A stretch of DNA of 64,000 nucleotides from Casuarius casuarius. Taxonomy: Eukaryota; Chordata; Aves; Casuariiformes; Casuariidae. A program made the position numbers and the translations under genes. Below the pieces are notes generated by a model. The model saw only the letters and a list, made by a program, of their open reading frames with translations, did no database searches and was not told where the DNA came from. The stretch lies in assembly GCA_003342895.1 (NCBI GenBank), contig PTFA01000085.1:3011703-3075702 (forward strand), in the 5' to 3' direction. This document shows, piece by piece, positions 21,911-33,970 of the stretch. Each line of letters opens with the position of its first letter. Within the stretch, counting starts at the first letter, position 1.

Positions 21911-23879
21911 CTTTTGTACCTTGCTCCATAAGCTCTATACTGGGCAGGAAAAGGGGCAGGAGACTCTCAGTCCAGCCCTGTGCTTGAGCAGACATTTTCT
22001 AGTGCGTGTGCGGGTGCTCTGTCTCCCTCGCTTCCTTGCCCCCTTTCTTTCACCTGAATCCCAGCACTGCTGCTGATCTCACCTCTACTAAAGTCAACAA
22101 AAAATACTGCTGTTGGCCTCACTGTGAGCACAGCATAGGAATGAGTAATGTCCTCTCTCTCTGCTGCAGTTTCTTACAGTCACTCTTGTTGCTTTGTTTG
22201 GAAATCTCCCTTTGGCTGTAACCATCGGGCGAAATAGCCCTGATGGTATTTCTGTATTGGTAATCTGTGGCCGTGCGGGTGGACGTGTCCTTAGGTGCAT
22301 CCTCGCGGCCTTCAGTAGCTTTGCTGTGAGCTACAATTGCCTCCTCCCTGTCCCCCTTTCCCTCCCCTTCTCGCTGCACAACGGGAAGCGTTGAAGCACT
22401 TAGGGCGTACCTCCTGGGTACTGAGAANTGGGTCAGGGGTTTTTAAGAGCCATTAGTCCAAGAGCAACGAGACCTGTGTGGGAGGTAGGAGTTTTCTGGG
22501 AGACCTTTAGCATATTCAACGAGCAGCGTTTCCCGAGCTCTCGGGGCTGCCCCACGCGGCGTGAAGGAAGCTCAGCACTGCCAGCTGCTGGGTCTTCGCG
22601 TGTGGAAACAGCAGCCCCGCGTCAGGCCTCTGCTGACAGGTTACAAGAGGTTGTTGTTCGTTTGCTGCTGAGTAGGACAGGACTCATCTTCCTGTGCGTA
22701 GGGCACATCTGAGGAACACATGCAGGAAAAAAAAGTTTATTAATAGCAAAAGGATATGTATGTGTAACATTTGTACTGGCATTACTTTCAGCTCTCCATC
22801 TTTAGTGCAGCACATATTTTAACTGGATGATGACTGAGAATGCTTTCCTTTCCTTTTCTTTCTTTTTTTTTTTTTTTCCCCCGTCACTCCCAAACTCCGG
22901 TATGTGTCGGAGATATCCCCCAGTACAAACACGCACCCCATATCGTGTCTCACTGCTCTTACAGTGCTGCCCTCTCTGTTGCCAAAGGCCGGTTCCTGTG
23001 AGCCNCCCGACGCACCCCCGGGTGCACGGCTTGTCCCCAAGCACGCGGCCTTGGGGGAGCTGGGTGCCACGTGGCTCCTGAGTGAAGGCTTCCGCTTCTC
23101 CTTGTCTTGGACCAGGCTGTAATGCTTTCCTCCCAAGTTTCCACTCCTGAACGCATGGTCGGTCGGCTCAGAACTTACCCCTCTTCTATACCCCAGCGCT
23201 TCCCCGGCTCCACTGGAGTTGTTCCTGGCTGCCATCCACCCGAGGAGGATGAGCTCGGTGGCAACAACAATGCTGCAAGAAGAACAACACACTTGCTGCG
23301 GAGGTCGGCTGCGTGCAGAGTGCCATGAGTAGATGTTTGCCGACGAAACGGTGCTCACCCCCCGCTTTCTGCGGCATCGGCAGGCAGAGAGTCCTTGCGC
23401 TCCTCCCAGCCTGTGCGCTCGGTTCTCGATAGGCCTCCGTCTCTCTGAAATACCCCCATACAGAAACAGTTAAACTGCTGTGGATGAATCCGGCTCAGTT
23501 TCAGCTTTGTCCTACCATTTCTCGCTCTGTATTTTTATGATGATCTAATTTTTGAGTTTTTCATCTGAAATCAAAAGCCAAAGGAGTCGGATTGAGAAAT
23601 TCAGAACGGAAACGTCTATGTGAGGGTTGCGACGTCACAACCAACGCCTCTGCTGTCCCTCCAACACCAAGCGACGCTGCCGCGTGCATGGTCTCAGCTG
23701 AGAGGGGAAAGCTTCCAGCTTCCTTCCACCATCTATCCCTTATTTTGCCAGAGGCAGCTGCTGTAACCTGAGTCTCCATAAATGGCTGCATAAATGACCT
23801 TGTCCCTATTTTTCTTTCCCTCATATCCTGCTGTTTCCTATTCTTTCCTGATTCATGTTGCTGTCATCTTCCCTACTTC
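21911..23879. other. Non-coding stretch with a strong pyrimidine tract
   Basis: The GC-richer DNA at 22,950-23,360 leaves both strands open (179 codons minus, 84 plus). None is recognisable. The main distinct element is a T-rich pyrimidine tract at 22843-22882. Confidence 0.5.
22843..22882 (+). repeat. Polypyrimidine tract with a 15-T run
   Basis: Forty bases of C/T only, containing T15 at 22863-22877 and ending in six C. The tract could be the tail of a minus-strand retro-element, but no body of an element was recognised to its left. Confidence 0.85.
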
Positions 23880-24235
23880 TTTTCTAAATAGTCTGACAGA
23901 CGTTAAAGGGAAGTGTTTTTCATTCTTGCATTTTCATTTAGCAGCTCCAGCTAGTCTACAATAGAACATTTGTAAATCAAAAATAGATGGGCAGGAGTAT
24001 GAGCAATAAATAGCAATGCTCATTAATGCTATATGTTTTCCTGCTATGTGAATTCTTTTTTCTCCCAATTATTTTTCCTTCTTCAAAGCCAATTAGTTTA
24101 ATGTGGTAACGGGAATTTACAATGGCACTGCCAAGCCATATGTCTCTAATCTCCATGGGTTCCCAGCATGATGGTTTGTTATGTGTTGAGAAGTGACAGA
24201 TGTGTGACACTGAAGATATTATTCAAACCTGTTCT
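23880..24235. promoter_or_regulatory. AT-rich candidate conserved non-coding element
   Basis: A 350-bp AT-rich segment with varied, non-repetitive sequence. It has homeodomain-like cores (GCTCATTAATGC near 24018, CCAATTATTT near 24066, CCAATTAGTTTAATG near 24090) and a GTGACAGATGTGTGACA stretch near 24194 with two MEIS/TGIF-like TGACA cores. No open frame of note. Its role is inferred. Confidence 0.27.
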
Positions 24236-25720
24236 GTTTTTCTGTAGCTTTGGGCCAGAATCACTTTAAAAAACCATGGTTTACCAATAACAGGACTAAT
24301 TTCAGGGATGTGACATAGAATGTACTTTCTGCCCCTCAGTCCTGCAGAGATTCATGTGCATGCTGGGGTTCACGTGCAGACAGGTCTCCTGAACATGCCT
24401 GGGCTATTCCAAAGATGAGGATGAGCATGGGAGTAAGTTGTGCAGGACTGGGACCTTCAGCCCAAGCAGAGCACAAGGGTATAGCCAGTGTAGCACAGTG
24501 GTCTGCCTTGGGCAGCGTTCTTGAGTAGTCAGTGCAAGATGCTTTATGGAAAAGTGTAAAACACTGTGATGCTCCATGTTGCTCCGTACTGTTAGAAGGC
24601 ATTTCTCTATTGAAGGATATTTTTATAACCCCGTTCTGGCCTCGTTTCTAATAATCAGCATCTGATATAAAGTATGAGGATTGCAAAGGAAACACCATTT
24701 GCCCTGTAGATCACTAGATCTGTGGTACTGATAGATGTTAGTATTTTGACTGCCGTGCACTGTCAGCATTAGCAGGCCACAGGTTTTTCTGTGTATTGTG
24801 CTCGAGATGTGCAACCACAGACTTTTGTATGTGTTGTGCTCGAGATGTGCAGGGCTGGCTGGAAATGCTGGCAGCTGCATGGGGGACATTTGTGAGTTTT
24901 GGCACTTGGGAGAGGTAAGCGATGGTTTGGGATCATGTTTGAGGGCTTCAGCTGACTATTTCAACACAATACTCACCTGCGACAGGATTTGCAATTTTAA
25001 GATTTCCATTTTCATCAGAATTTTTTTTAGGTAGTTGCAATGAAACGGTGACTGTTCAGGCCGCTCAGAGTAGTGTCTGAAGCTCTCCGGGCAGTGTGGA
25101 AGATGGCTCTGTGTGTGAAGACTCGCTGGATTCGTGGGGAGGATGCCGCTCGAGTGACCTTGACAGCCAGGGAGCGCGCTGTTAGCAGTCCACATGGACN
25201 GTACGGACACCTGCGCACGGACCCTGGGACATGTTGGGCTTTGGGAGGGAAGTCCTTAAGGCTCAACATGTGCCTCTGGCNCCGCTCCAGCATACCGTGG
25301 TGAAGGCGCTTTGCGCAGAGGCACTTTGCTTTGTTTGGTACAAAACGAAATTCTCTCTATGGGAGCCTACAGGTCAGATCCTGATCTCAAAGTGATTTGA
25401 TTTCTTGCTATAGCCCTGTAAATGGTAGTAAACTGCCCTTTTTATGTAAAGACCTGTTTTTCTTCCAAATCATTTTAAGGGATTTGTTGACAAGCACCAA
25501 TACGGTAGGTAACTTAAGTCTGTGAGCTGTTTGAAAAACTTGTTTGGACCCACTCATATGAAGCTGAGCTCACCCTTGCATATCATATTGAATTAAGTCT
25601 TAAGCATCTATATTTTACCAACATAACAGTGACCGTCTTCCAGTGACACTACAAAGACACTTGTTCTCTCACTTAAGAAACAGAGCCTGTATGGTAAGAT
25701 CAAAAGAGATAAGTGGGTGT
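24236..25720. other. Non-coding stretch with an 18-bp direct repeat
   Basis: The exact 18-base direct repeat (TTGTGCTCGAGATGTGCA) at 24796-24813 and 24834-24851 is spaced 38 bp. The rest is average-composition DNA with short unrecognisable open frames. CpG density rises slightly at about 25,090-25,280. Confidence 0.55.
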
Positions 25721-25721
25721 A

Positions 25722-25772
25722 GATCCCTGGCTGGTGGAGGTTTTAAGGAGGACTGTGTAATTCTATGATTCA
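25722..25772 (+). mobile_element. Possible CR1 LINE 3'-end remnant
   Basis: A CCCTGG..GGAGGTTTTAAGG stretch is followed by AATTCTATGATTC. Both resemble the closing section of avian CR1 elements, where a 'ccctggaggtgttcaagg' segment occurs and the tail ends in repeats of ATTCTATG. The middle part is missing, so this may be a deleted copy or coincidence. Confidence 0.3.
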
Positions 25773-26710
25773 TGCTTATTCCTGGTTTCTTTCCTGTAAC
25801 TTTCCTTGGACTGCGATGGAAAGCCCTCTGCCACAGTACTTCACTGCTCCATTCACCGTGTTTGGTTCACAGTAAGGCTAAAGGTGTTTGAGAAACACCG
25901 AGTTTTTGACCACAGATGGTATTGCTTGCCAGATTTTNCCAAGGCATCCAGCAAGGATTTGTTTAACACCCTGTTCCCTCCCTGCTGGCCCTTCTGTCTC
26001 AGCCTGTGCCCAGGACAAGACCGTCCCACACCAGGTTATTTCAGGCATGAGGCAACAAAATAGTTATGACCCCAGATCATTTGTGGTCTAAATTTAAAAC
26101 AAGAAACAAGTAGATGGAGACAAAAAATGTAGGACGACAATGAAACAGGATCATGGACAATGTAAGTAAGCTAAATTACTTAAGAGGGAGCTTTGAAAGT
26201 TTGGTGAAAGGGTTGTATGGCAGGTTTGGTGTGATCTTGGAGTTAAAATTGAGGTTTGTGATAGCAGATAACAAATTGCTCATTTCTTAATATCCTCAGG
26301 CTGTTAAAGGAAACCTGGTTGGTGTTTGCNGATCATGCTGGCCTGCAGTTTGTTTATTTTACATGATACTAGGCCTCAGGGCTTTTGCTAGTGACCTGCA
26401 GAAACTATTCAAGAATGATTTTTTCCCTTGGTGCAGCTGGTTTGTGTGGGGTACGTGGTAGCTTCGCTGTGCTCCTGCTTGTGAGAAGTTGTCTGCAGCT
26501 GGAGAGTGGATGTGGTGCAGTAGTGCTCCGACTTGTATTAAGATCTCGTTGGTGCTTTGCTNGGGTACCCTGCTTAGAAAGCTCAGGGTTACAGTAATCA
26601 GCAGATGTGAAAAGATGCTGGGCAATGATCAGCAGTTAGAGGATTAGATCTTTTACGGATTCTTCTGAGTAAATGTCTATTATATGTATCCCTGTGGTTA
26701 TAGGAGATTT
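25773..26710. other. Non-coding stretch, nothing recognised
   Basis: Average composition with short, unrecognisable open frames. Ambiguous bases lie at about 25,938, 26,330 and 26,563. No repeat family or RNA gene was seen. Confidence 0.55.
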
Positions 26711-27690
26711 GATTTCTTGACTCCGGAGAGCCTGCCAGCCCTAACCTATCCTTTGGGGAGGACGGAAGAGGCGAGGCTGAAAGGCATTCATCTGGTTCCC
26801 CAGGAGCCTCACAGGTTCCTTTAGGGCAGGAGAAAGAGGAGGCAGGCTGAAATTTTATTTGGCAGGAAAAGAAGTCTGGGGCAGCGTGACAGGGAGGCCA
26901 GATGAACTTCTGTTTGCACGTAAGGTCAACTATGGTGTAGAGAATACAAGGGGAATCGAGCACAGGACCTGTAGAGGTTTGCCGAAGGGATGCTTCTGGA
27001 GGAGCAGTTTGTTCTGCCTGAGGCTGGGAAGACGTCTCTGGGGGCCAGGGCACGCGAGGGACGGGAGCCCGAGGCGCTGCGGTGGAAGGGGACACAGCTC
27101 CAGGCAGGTTCAAGGGACTTGGAAAAGAAAGAGGGGAAGGAGGATGGAAAAGAGGGGGGAAAAGAAAACTATTGGGGGTTTAAGCTGCGAGGGACTAAAA
27201 CATGTCTGTAGTATGAGATGAAAGAGTGGAAGGAGCATGACCAGTTAAGGAGAACAGTGACTAGGGAGGCTGAGAGTGTATTTACTAAGGGGCAGGATGG
27301 ACTATCCATGCAATAATGTTAAGGACGAAATGTGAGAATTGTTGGCGTCAGAGATGGGGGAAGGAGGAGAGGGTAGAGCGATTCATGGAAGGGGGAAGGG
27401 AAGAAGAACTAAGAGGAAAGGAGAGATGAGAGGAGATTTGGACAGGGGAACGATGGTAGGAGGAAAGAACGGCTCGAGAACTGAGTGTGTGGCAATGAAG
27501 AGGTCTCTGGGGTTGCAGATGTGTGAGGAGCAGTTTGTTTGAGTGCCGGGACGCCCTGTCTGGTACGATAGACAGAGACGAGACAACTGGGCAAAGGCAT
27601 TCGGGGGAGCTTCCAAAAGCAAGTTACTTTCATGGCAACCCAGAAATAGTTCAGAAGAACAAATCACGGTTTTGGAGCGAGCATTCAAGG
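26711..27690. repeat. Purine-rich segment with scattered short duplications
   Basis: The plus strand is strongly A/G-rich, especially at 27,120-27,170 and 27,340-27,480. GAGGAGCAGTTTGTT occurs at 26999-27013 and 27525-27539. GAAGACGTCTCTGGGGG near 27030 has a close relative, GAAGAGGTCTCTGGGG, near 27497. Because the order of the two shared words differs between copies, simple tandem duplication does not explain it. Open frames rich in K/E/G/R reflect the purine bias. Confidence 0.5.
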
Positions 27691-29184
27691 CTCAGTTGTG
27701 CCTTCTATTTATAGACCTGCTGCAGATGTTTTATCTGAACTGCACAAAAGACTTTGCTAGCAACATTTATGATGCTGCCCTTTCAGACCCTTACTGACGT
27801 TCTTTATCTTCAGTTTCCCTGACGGTGTTACATCTGGGCATAAATTGTTTTTTATGGATGGATGAAAGACGGTTGTCTGAGCATTNGTCATTCTGAATAA
27901 CTCTCCTCTCGCCATAATCAGTGGAGTGAATGTAGTTTTACAGTCACTGCTTCGCAGAAGCCGTTCTGCGTTCAGCACCTCTGCCTCTCTGCAGCATTTC
28001 AAACAGCGGGCCTGATCCAGCTCCATATGAGGCCGGGGGCGGCTCCTGTTGCATTTATCTGGGAGCTGGATTGAGACCAAAAAGCAGAGTAAGAATTAGG
28101 CTTGCTTTGAGCTCTGTGCAACTAACCGTGCCGTCAGCAACTGCAGCATCAGGGCCTTAGGTAGCGTGGGTTTAGTTTCCAGAGAAGATTCAATGCATGA
28201 TAGATATACAACAGATGCAGCATGGACTTTGTCTTATAATCATTTTGAAGCATAGCAGCACTGAAGAGGAAAGTGGATTAGTTCAAGGATTAGACAAAGG
28301 ATGAAGGCTGAGAGAAAGGANAACTAGGATCATCAGGGAATAAATGTTGCTATTCGAGTGTAGGGGGACAGAGGGGAAATGGAAGCACTATTGATTGGGT
28401 TACATCAAAAGAGGTAAGAAAAATATCTCATCAGGAACAATTTTTCCATGGTTAAATCACCCAAATGTTATTTGCCTTCTCAGACTGATGGGATTTGATC
28501 TCATGATTTTGTTGGGCATCCAAGAGATTGATCCTCCCCCTCGCATAGGTCTTTCACTTACGTCACTGGGAGATATTAAGAGTGCATAAGAGAATAATTA
28601 AGAAATTAGCACATAGGAGAAAGTAAAACTGATTCAGTATGAGCATCCTATAGACCCTGACTGTTTGTCAGCGCACTGCTGGTGTGATCTGGCCTCAGCA
28701 TTTTTGGCCAGTCTGCTAATGTCACAGCAAACTATAGGATAGCAGGGAAGTGCAAAAGCAGGAGCCCTCATGTCACTTCTTTGAATAAGGTACTCAGTGN
28801 GAAAAAAGATATAGTCCCCACTGCAGTCAGATAACTTAAGCAGAGGGTCAGCTGAGCAGTAAGGAACTCATTTTTTGAAAGAGCAGGAAAGGAGAGGCAG
28901 AACAGCAAGAAAACAGACGTGGCTGTAACAGGACCAAGTTCTGCTGCCAGGCCAGGATGTGCCTTCGGGTGGGTGTGAGGAAGGAGTGCCNGAGGTGTGC
29001 TCACAAACCGGGAAATTTGTCTTCTGCGTTGCGATGTGGTGTGCGTCACTGCGTCTGCGCTGTTGGTTAGTGGTGATGCCNGGAAGGACTCTGTTGGTTT
29101 TCACAAAGCATCGCTGTCAGCCAGGGGCCGCGTCCTTCTCAGGAGCCTTGTCCCTCGTTTCAGGGGGTGCAGGACTTAGCTCAC
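27691..29184. other. Non-coding stretch, nothing recognised
   Basis: Average DNA without a recognisable exon, repeat or RNA gene. A 107-codon minus frame (27,757-28,080) is not identifiable. Confidence 0.55.
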
Positions 29185-29660
29185 GTTATGGCAACGTAAT
29201 TAAGTTGCAAGCAGACCAGATGCGTCTCCAGCCTGTGTGGTGTCATTAAGCTCCCACGTTAACTCACAGTCAGCTGCAACATCACTGTGGGCCATCGTCC
29301 GCTGTACTTGCACGGTCTAGCTGTCAATTACTGTGAAGCGAATGCAGTTGCTGTAGCTTTATAAAAACATGTACTTCCTATTAAGCATTTTTCTAACTCA
29401 ACATTTTTACTGCCAGAGCTATGGAAGCGTCGTAACATTGCCACTGCGATTAGTAATTACCCGACAGTTGGGCAGTTAACCCATCACAAACATTTGATTA
29501 AAGGCACGTATTTCACCACCGTTTGTGTGCAGACAGATCTGATCAGCATATACACATTTTCCTTGGCAGGGTAACAAAAGTTGCAGTCAAACTGCAGCGA
29601 GACTGTTAACTCAGTGCAGTTAAACTGCAGATATTTCTTACCTGGATTATGAACTCTAGC
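29185..29660. promoter_or_regulatory. Candidate conserved non-coding element
   Basis: About 475 bp of non-repetitive, compositionally even DNA with no long open frame. It carries many developmental-factor-like motifs: GTAATTAAG, TGTCAATTACTG, GATTAGTAATTACC near 29450, and GTTAACTC/GTTAAC-type words repeated at about 29260, 29475 and 29606. The related word CAGTCAAACTGCAG / CAGTTAAACTGCAG occurs twice (29585 and 29616). Function is inferred. Confidence 0.3.
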
Positions 29661-31135
29661 AGAGCCCGTTTGCCACGGTATCTAGTTTTGCTGAAGATGT
29701 GAGAAATGAATTACTGTTCACTTGTCTGATCTTTTCAAACGACGAGTGCTGATAATATTCTGCTTGCCTGAGCTGTACTGAACAATACTTTAAAAATCAG
29801 CTTTGCACACACAGTATGNGTGTTAAAGAAATCTTACTTTATCTTGAGGAACAGCTGACATAAGACTGCAAAGCTGCAGATGCTTGTGTGCTAGCAGGTA
29901 GCTGTAGTGCAGAGTGGTGCTGTGCACCTGAGCCGGCCTTGGGGCACCAACNTGGCCCTGCTCGCGCGCCCGTGGCCTCGGAGGGCTGACCAGCTCAATC
30001 ACCACTGGGGGAAATTGGAGACTCGTGCNTGCACACGGAGCAGGGGACTGGCCCATCAGCAAGAGAGCAGTGGCCTCGCTCGAGCAACACCAAGCTCCTG
30101 CCTGCCTCTGCAGTACCCAGCCGGCTGGAGCAGACGGCGTCACACTCGGCCTCTGCTCTGCTCGCCTCGATCATCCTGCCTCTCCTCAAACACTGAGACA
30201 TCGTCTATAAACTGCACAGGTACCCAGCACCTGGAAGGAGAGGCTGCNCAGTGTTTCAAGAATTTTCCTGAATCCTACGCGGGAATACATGAAGGCTCAA
30301 ACTGCTGTAGACCAGATGCACCCAGCAAAGGAAGATGGGTACGTGCAGGAGGTAACACAGCATTTGTCCCACTTGCGTTAGGACCGGGTACAGGTGTCCA
30401 CCCACTTTTGGAAAGTACTGAAGTTTGGATACATGCTTAGAAGAAAACATTTGTTTACGAGGTGTGTTGAATTGGGGTCTAAATCTTTAGGTGATCCCTG
30501 GGGAAGTGTAAGTGTCGCATTGCAGGGTTCGTCTTCTACATTCAGACTCACCCAAGTGGCAGTTCTTAGCCAAAGTTGTTTGCTTGCTTTTTTCTGTGCT
30601 ACTCCCAGCAAACCGTGCTCTTTCCCTCCTCCTTGTAGCGGGAGAGGAGAACGCAGCCACGTCCAGTCCATGGACACCAGCGCGTCCTGTCGTACAGGGG
30701 CTTTGCCTTGCCCGCTGCAGCTCGCGAAGGCTTTGCTGTCAGCGCTCAGCAGCCTTTCTGCTCCTCGGCCGAGCTCCTCGGCGTGTTGTTGCGATGCACT
30801 CCTGACCCTCCGGACTGGAGGTCGCGACACAGGTAGCTCACGCTCCGCCACACGGTCACCCCAGACAAACGAGATCTGCTTTGTTCAAGTGCTGTCATCT
30901 ACTGCGTAACAAGCAGGTAAGTGATAACCCTTGTGCGGGCTGGAAGTAAGGAGTGGCAAAAATACTTGGCCACGTACTCTTCTCTTAAATGCAGCTCTTT
31001 AGTTTGTTTGTAGGCTACATCATCCGTAATATAGCATTAGTATGAATTACGTTCTTTAATTCCTTCTGTTATTTCAAAAAGCTGTATAAGTTGTGTTAAA
31101 ACTGTCCTATTTTCCTTGCGACTTCCTCTCCAGAG
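29661..31135. other. Non-coding stretch with GC-richer middle
   Basis: The DNA between 29,900 and 30,850 is GC-richer and leaves plus (177, 171 codons) and minus (157 codons) frames open across each other. None is recognisable. No repeat family was identified. Confidence 0.5.
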
Positions 31136-31350
31136 GAAGGCGCCCCATGTACTCTGGTTATAATTTCATACTGAATTATCATCAGCGGGTCTCAGCTGCG
31201 TTGCACTAAAATTGTTTTCCTGTTGTAATCTTATATAATAATGGGCTCCTAATGACTTTTGTAATAGACATCCAGGATGCAAATTGACTGTTTTTCAACT
31301 TTATAAGCTTTCATTGAAGGAGCAGTGTAATGGAATCATCAGGAAGGTTT
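31136..31350. promoter_or_regulatory. AT-rich candidate conserved non-coding element
   Basis: GGTTATAATTTC, CTGAATTATCATC, CCTAATGAC, GCAAATTGAC and CTTTATAAGC motifs are packed into about 200 bp without low-complexity sequence or a long open frame. The resemblance to enhancer DNA is textural only. Confidence 0.23.
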
Positions 31351-31459
31351 CTAGGAGTGCCTTCCCAGTTGTGTTGCTCTGATAACATAGACTCTGTATG
31401 CTCATATTTACATCAAGAGATCGTTGGGAAGTACTAGGAAACTAGGTTTAGTGCTATTT

Positions 31460-31473
31460 AAAAAAAAAAAAAA
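31460..31473 (+). repeat. Poly-A run (14)
   Basis: An uninterrupted A14 followed by TGTGTGTT. It could be a retro-element tail, but no element body was recognised upstream. Confidence 0.9.
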
Positions 31474-33920
31474 TGTGTGTTTGATAGGTGGTGTACTTTG
31501 TGGAACAGTTGTCTGAGCCTAAGTGGAGATCCAAGGGGAATTATGGGTGCTCATGAGCTTTCAAGACTGTTTAATGATGATGGAGTTCCATTTTATTTTA
31601 TCTCCTATACTTTGTAGTTGAGGCTACAGGATTGCAAGGAAGTATTAAAATTCATTGAAAGAAAATTTTCCCGCAGGGAAGATATGNATCTGATACTCAT
31701 CAATCATCCAGAATTGACACGAGCTGGTTTTCTTTAGGGCAAATGAAAGGGTGATGGGTTGAAGGTAAGTATAGCTAGAAGAACTGTGTTAGAAAAACAG
31801 CAACCAGTGACCGCTAGGAGAGCAAGCACGGTAGCATACAGGTTTTAGAATACCAGTGTTGGTTACACGTCTTATAAAAGCAGCTAAGCAAAGTGTTTCT
31901 CTGGCATGTGTAGGGCCAAACCGCTCCTATATACTCTGAGGTAAATGAGGTCTCTAGTCTGGTTTATGCTTTCTCTGGGAGTCATCATTTATGTAAGGAA
32001 CTCTCACAACCATGAAGTGATCCTTTACTCAAAGTTTCAGTGGAGATTCCTGATAACCATTTCTGGGTGAAAGCTGGGCATGCGTTTGTCTTGCAAGTCC
32101 AGTGCTTACTTCTGCAAAGTTTTTATTTTTTCTCTCTTCCACTCATATCTATTCAGCTTTGGCTCCTGATGGCTGAGAAAAGCCACTGTCAATGTTCTGT
32201 GGTCATTGGGAGGCTGCTTAAAAAAAAAAAAGCATTCATCTTTTCTTTAGTTCAGCGTCATTTGACTCTCCCACAGTTAAAGGATTTCCAGAGGGATTTT
32301 TTGTTCTACTGCTTCTCCCTGTGCAACATCCTAAAGAGGTGAGATTTTTTTGTTGGCTCAAATCTTTCTATTTGTTGTGTGTTTAAAACCCTCAATAGAA
32401 CTGCTAGTGCTGTTGGCCCAAGGCCTGAGGCATGCTGAAGTCTGGCTAATAAAGATCCTAAAATTTTCACGTTAAATGCAGATCTCTCTGGTCGTCTCCT
32501 CAAGTTCTTGGAGTTACACACTACATTTTCTTGGCAGGAAGGAGATTATGGACCATTCTTTATGCTTTGTTTATCCATTTTCTATGCTGTTGCACTGAGC
32601 TCAGCCTTTGCATTTTCACCATCACTTCTATCTCAGCAAGCCTCCCAGATCCCAAATGCTGCTGCGCCCTGGGTCGCAGGGCCAAACTCTGGATCCTTCC
32701 ATAGCTTTTACTCAGCCAGACTCAGCTCTGAGACCCGGTAAGAAGACAAAGATACTATAAAGGGCTGAGCAAGGGTTTCTGAGTTTGGAGATTGTCAAGC
32801 AACTTCTTGTCACNTTAGTATTGCTCCTGGCTGCTTTTATGAGTGGTTCCACAAATTTTCTTCGTGTGACTTTGTCTGTACCCTCCCCTCTGCCCTGAGC
32901 TTCCTGCCTGGGAACCTGCGCTCCTGTGGTCCTTCTGACATCTTCAAACGTCCACCCTTCCTTTCTTATNTATATTGCCAAGAAGGTGCAGAGCTGAGCA
33001 GGCACAAACTGTNCTGGCCACTTCCCTGGGTTAATCCTCCCGTGCTGCCGGGCAAACACCACACCATCGCTAAGAGCAACAGCCTTTCTCACTCTGTCTT
33101 TTCTCGGTGGCTTTTCAGTGTGTGGATCGTGGAGACCCTGTAGAAGATTTTGTGTAGAAATACAATATTGCAGCCTCTTGCTTTTATGGCTGGGGTGTAA
33201 TTCTTTGCTCAGTGTTGCTTTTGTCGAGTTGTTCCTCGTGTCTGCCGCTAGCTGAGTGGAGCTTTCCCGCTTCAGAGGGCTGGTGAGAGACCGAGTGCAT
33301 CCGTGTCTGTGTGCTGCTTCCAGGCAGCACCCCCAGGAGAAATAAGAAATGCGCTGCTCCTTGGGTGGGCCCGGATAATTCACTTNGAACAAGGAGTATT
33401 AAAAGCAGAGCTTGCTGTGAATGTTTTGAAGAAAACGTTCTTATTGGAAATTACTGACTTTGTCTGAATCCTGCATGTCAATTTGGTCAAAATCTGCTGG
33501 GAGACTTCTCAGGCCCGAGATGGAAATTATTGTAGAAGCAAGAAATAATTAGGACATTCATTTTCGGATGTGGGAAGTTTGGGTTCAAGACCTTGGTCTT
33601 TTTAGACAGAGCTTTACTCTTCCTCTCTCAGGTTTCCAGTCTGAGTAACTACTTTTGAAATGAAAGCAAAGGTCCGAGCGAACGTAGGGCTCAGACGGTC
33701 GGACTGGCTGGCTGTTTCGGTGACCAGCGGGGAGAGCTGTGATGGGAGCACGCNGGAGACCACTGCAGGATCCGTCCGAGTCAAAGGATTCGGAAGTAAA
33801 TCTGCCCTGGCCCAGGGGTCTGATACAGCAGATCACTTGTGTTGATGATCATAACAGCTTTTTATGGCAAAAAGAGGAGAAATGCTGTATTGCATGTTAA
33901 TTAGGCTTATAAAACATTAA
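31474..33920. other. Non-coding stretch containing a 226-codon minus-strand open frame
   Basis: The minus-strand frame at 32,712-33,392 is the second longest in the window and contains three ambiguous codons. It shows no domain I recognise, is basic and Ser/Thr-rich, and lacks supporting splice or promoter context. An A12 run lies at 32220-32231. I regard the whole stretch as non-coding with low certainty. Confidence 0.4.
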
Positions 33921-33923
33921 AAC

Positions 33924-33970
33924 TTTTTTTTTTTAATTGAAAAACCTAATCAGACCATCTTGGTCTGATT
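33924..33970. repeat. T11 run followed by a perfect 10-bp hairpin
   Basis: T11 at 33924-33934 precedes AATCAGACCA (33948-33957), TCT and TGGTCTGATT (33961-33970), a perfect 10-bp inverted repeat with a 3-base loop. Each arm contains a SMAD-type CAGAC/GTCTG word, so this is either a small hairpin or a paired SMAD-like site. Confidence 0.8.
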
